From the NCBI GenBank assembly GCA_963668545.1, contig OY764868.1:3286001-3350000 (forward strand): DNA of 64,000 nt. Direction: 5' to 3'. Positions 61,734 to 64,000 of the stretch are shown here, one piece after another. The notes under the pieces are model-generated. The model saw nothing but the letters and a program-made list of their open reading frames with translations, was not told the DNA's origin and searched no databases. The number at the start of each line of letters is the position of its first letter. Positions within the stretch are counted from its first letter, which is position 1. Made by a program: the position numbers and the translations under genes. Source of the DNA: G963662265 sp963668545. Lineage in GTDB: Bacteria; Spirochaetota; Spirochaetia; CADAEX01.

Positions 61734-62837
61734 CTATTTTTCCGACATATCCTTAAAGACCTTTTCCAGAACTTTTACAAAGCCTCTGCAGTCATCAGGA
61801 AAAATCTGACCCATATTTGCTATCTGGAACATGTTTTTCTCAAGAAAAGGACCTTTCCCCAGATATAATACATATCCTTCCTCTTCCATCTTATCAATGA
61901 AATCATGAACAGGAATTGACAGGGGAAGAAAAACAGATGTTACTGTACTTGCGGAGATACTTTCATCCAGAAGTATTCTGAGCCCCATTTCCGCAACATG
62001 CTTTCTGATTATTCCGGCATTTTCCCTGTATCTTGCAATGCGGTTTTCAAGCCCCTCTTCCAGCAGTTCCCTGACAGATTCAAGGAAGGTGTTGAACATA
62101 ACAACAGATGGTGTATTAAGTGTCTGATTGATCGATTCTGCAATTTCAATATGTTTCTGGAGCCTCAGATAAACATTTCTGACAGGTGTATTTTTTATTT
62201 CACTGATTCTGTCCCTTTTTACAACAACAAAAGAAGCCCCCGGCTGCCCGCCGACCGCCTTGTTCGGAACACCTGAACAAAAATCAACACCCCAGTCATC
62301 AAGTTTAATTGCCTCCCCCCCTACAGCGCTTACTGCATCAAGATGAAAAAGAACATTGTATTTTTTAGTGAGTTCTGCCACTTTTTCAACAGGATTAATC
62401 ATGCCTGAACTGGTTTCATGCATTACCATCAGCAAGTGTGTAACTGAAGAATCATTTTTAAGTACATCTTCTATTTTACTAATATCCGGGTATTCCCCCC
62501 ATTCAAAATTTACCACAACACTGGGAATATTGTAACAATCAACAAAATTTACAAGTCTGCTTCCGAATTCACCATTACTGATAACCAGTGCTTTTGAACC
62601 TTCTGAAAATACTGAAGATATTACGCATTCATTGGCAGCGCTTCCGGATCCTGTAAGAACAACTGATGTATAGTTCTTTTCGGAAGCATTTACTATTTCA
62701 AGTATACCCTGTCTCAGTTCAGAGTATATTTTTTCAAAATCTCCCCTACGATGACACAAATCAGGGATCAGCGCAGCTTTCTTTACTTTTTCAGTAGTTA
62801 AAACCGGCCCCGGTGCAAATAAGTATTTTTTCTGCAT
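61734..62837 (-). CDS. Class V aminotransferase (2-aminoethylphosphonate-pyruvate / alanine-glyoxylate type)
   Basis: A 367-residue pyridoxal-phosphate enzyme. FAPGPVLTTEKVKKAALIPD and LCHRRGDFEKIYSEL resemble PhnW; HLDAVSAVGGEAI contacts PLP and the PLP lysine should be in PNKAVGGQPGASF. It converts an amine plus a keto acid. With the TRAP transporter and kinase downstream it suggests uptake and breakdown of an amino compound. GGAGTTATA precedes the ATG. Confidence 0.85.
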   Translation of the reverse strand: MQKKYLFAPGPVLTTEKVKKAALIPDLCHRRGDFEKIYSELRQGILEIVNASEKNYTSVVLTGSGSAANECVISSVFSEGSKALVISNGEFGSRLVNFVDCYNIPSVVVNFEWGEYPDISKIEDVLKNDSSVTHLLMVMHETSSGMINPVEKVAELTKKYNVLFHLDAVSAVGGEAIKLDDWGVDFCSGVPNKAVGGQPGASFVVVKRDRISEIKNTPVRNVYLRLQKHIEIAESINQTLNTPSVVMFNTFLESVRELLEEGLENRIARYRENAGIIRKHVAEMGLRILLDESISASTVTSVFLPLSIPVHDFIDKMEEEGYVLYLGKGPFLEKNMFQIANMGQIFPDDCRGFVKVLEKVFKDMSEK

Positions 62838-63075
62838 TATAACTCCATAATCCGCAGCATTTATTCTTTTCAGCCATACCAGGACTGTGTTATAACTTCC
62901 GCTGCGTCATATTCTTTAATAAATATTAATATTTATATATGAATAATAACAGCGGCTCAAAGCTCCTGTCAAGCTTTATATTCTTTTTTTAATAATGTTA
63001 TTTATATATGTATATTTATAATCCGGTCATATCTGTAAATTGACAGCAGGAGATTTTCAATATTAAAATAAAGAG

Positions 63076-64000
63076 ATGAATTTTCAAAACAATTATCAGC
63101 CTGTTAACAAATACAGGCAGAAAATACTGGATGCTCTTCTTAAAAGCGGACTTATTCTTTCATCTGTTGCCCTTGTTCCCTCAATGATTGTTTCAATTAT
63201 TCACAGCAAACTTTACATAGGGATAGTAAACACTTTATTTGCAATACTTTTTGTCAGCCTGTCATACTTCAGTAAACTAAGTTATAAAATAAAATCAGCT
63301 GTTATTCTTATTATCATCTATATTACTGCTGTTAATGTTTTAATGAACTACGGTTTTATAAGCGGGGCACCTGCCTGGTTTTTTTCTGTTGCAGTAATAG
63401 CAGCTTTACTGCTGGGAATTAAAGCAGCAGTTGTTTCTGTAATAGCCACATCACTTACACTGATAATCGCAGGTTATATTATTAATCTACAGATATTTGA
63501 CAGTTTTCCTTTTTTCATCAGCACGACACACGCTTATGCTGCTCTCGGCAATTACATTCTTTTAAACGGAACTGCTTCAGTTACTGTTGCTGTTCTTTTA
63601 AACAGGCTGGAGGGGAGTGAATATCAATACAGAATAATTACAGGTAACATTGAAGAAATAATATGGATAATTGACAACAGCATGTCTGTTACATATATGA
63701 ATCCATCTGTCAGGAATATTACCGGAAAAGAAGCAGAGTTTTTCCTGAACAGAAGTATCAGGGATTTTATTGACTCTGATGAACTTGTCTCAGAGATATC
63801 AGACATTCTGGGAAACAAAAAATCAACTTCTCATCTGGAACTTGAATACAGAAATTTTCAGAATGAAAATTTTATCCTGGAAATAAATATTGCAGGAAAT
63901 GATGAAAAGAAAGGGAAAAGCATAACAGGGATTATCCGGAATATCACTGAAAGGAAAAAAGCCCAGCAGCAGATTGTACAGAACAGAAAAATGGATGCGG
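63076..64000 (+). CDS. Membrane-bound PAS sensor protein (probable histidine kinase), cut by the window end
   Basis: An open frame starting at ATG 63076 and still open at the window end (308 codons). Six hydrophobic helices occupy about residues 20-180. A PAS domain follows (about 190-300: IIWIIDNSMSVTYMNPSVRN, ending in ITGIIRNITERKKA, the typical PAC end). The last residues (AQQQIVQNRKMDA) match the linker before the phospho-acceptor helix of hybrid histidine kinases. Divergent from the aminotransferase cluster, it may sense the same nutrient. Confidence 0.75.
   Translation, partial: MNFQNNYQPVNKYRQKILDALLKSGLILSSVALVPSMIVSIIHSKLYIGIVNTLFAILFVSLSYFSKLSYKIKSAVILIIIYITAVNVLMNYGFISGAPAWFFSVAVIAALLLGIKAAVVSVIATSLTLIIAGYIINLQIFDSFPFFISTTHAYAALGNYILLNGTASVTVAVLLNRLEGSEYQYRIITGNIEEIIWIIDNSMSVTYMNPSVRNITGKEAEFFLNRSIRDFIDSDELVSEISDILGNKKSTSHLELEYRNFQNENFILEINIAGNDEKKGKSITGIIRNITERKKAQQQIVQNRKMDA

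Noticed and set aside
24000..64000. Prophage or tRNA-linked island in the right part
   Set aside because: No phage structural genes, integrase or tRNA-like cloverleaf was seen; genes look like ordinary metabolism.

Overview
The window falls into two parts. Roughly the first 24 kb is an AT-rich array of integron gene cassettes; the remaining 40 kb is a more ordinary, less AT-rich chromosomal region. No integron integrase gene is visible. Because cassette genes mostly read rightward and attC sites sit at their 3' sides, the integrase and attI, if present, should lie left of the window. The cassette content, several TRAP transporters, and a metallo-beta-lactamase-like protein carrying a Gly-x-His-x-Asp motif (as in SPS-1 of Sediminispirochaeta) fit a spirochaete best. 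That assignment is an inference, not proven here.

Array (1 to about 23.7 kb). I count about 17 complete, split or decayed attC sites of four sequence types: three of about 165 bp and one of about 60-95 bp. Cassettes carry secreted proteins of unknown function, a CbpA/CbpM co-chaperone pair, a HAD phosphatase, a DUF5677 gene plus a membrane protein, an EFR1-type flavodoxin-ferredoxin, a tautomerase plus acetyltransferase, a reversed higBA toxin-antitoxin pair, a lipoprotein, a C45 (penicillin acyltransferase-like) hydrolase, a Rieske protein and a broken serine hydrolase. Three near-identical 435-bp cassettes have no convincing gene. The array is interrupted by one IS481-family element, two IS110-family elements (one at the R' core of an attC, one at the R'' core) and relics of IS21 istB and IS481.

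The most unusual signal is at the cassette ends. In nearly every intact cassette the first 16-20 bases are the reverse complement of the 16-20 bases just before that cassette's own attC. The arms covary from cassette to cassette and always keep one mismatch, A against C, at position 11. In addition, one subset of cassettes carries a matched pair of terminal hairpins, one after the 5' core and one before the 3' attC; all other cassettes lack both. This looks like an extended outer stem of attC that is complete only in the excised circle, plus a shared cassette frame with exchangeable cargo.

Region 24-39 kb holds short, mostly rightward single genes: acetyltransferases, methyltransferases, short-chain dehydrogenases, a nitroreductase, alpha/beta hydrolases, a TfoX-N protein, an SH3 protein, a YbaK deacylase, DUF523 and a HIT protein. 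Several are broken. A relic of a cassette-end hairpin at 24.5 kb suggests the array once reached further right.

Region 39-64 kb holds a TRAP transporter with a universal stress protein, an AraC/GyrI regulator, a second nitroreductase, a PAS-GGDEF cyclase, redox and ferritin-like proteins, a split permease operon, a nucleoside-type ABC transporter without its binding protein, and a leftward cluster with an aminotransferase, a second TRAP transporter, an FGGY kinase and a LysR regulator. The window ends inside a membrane-bound PAS sensor protein.
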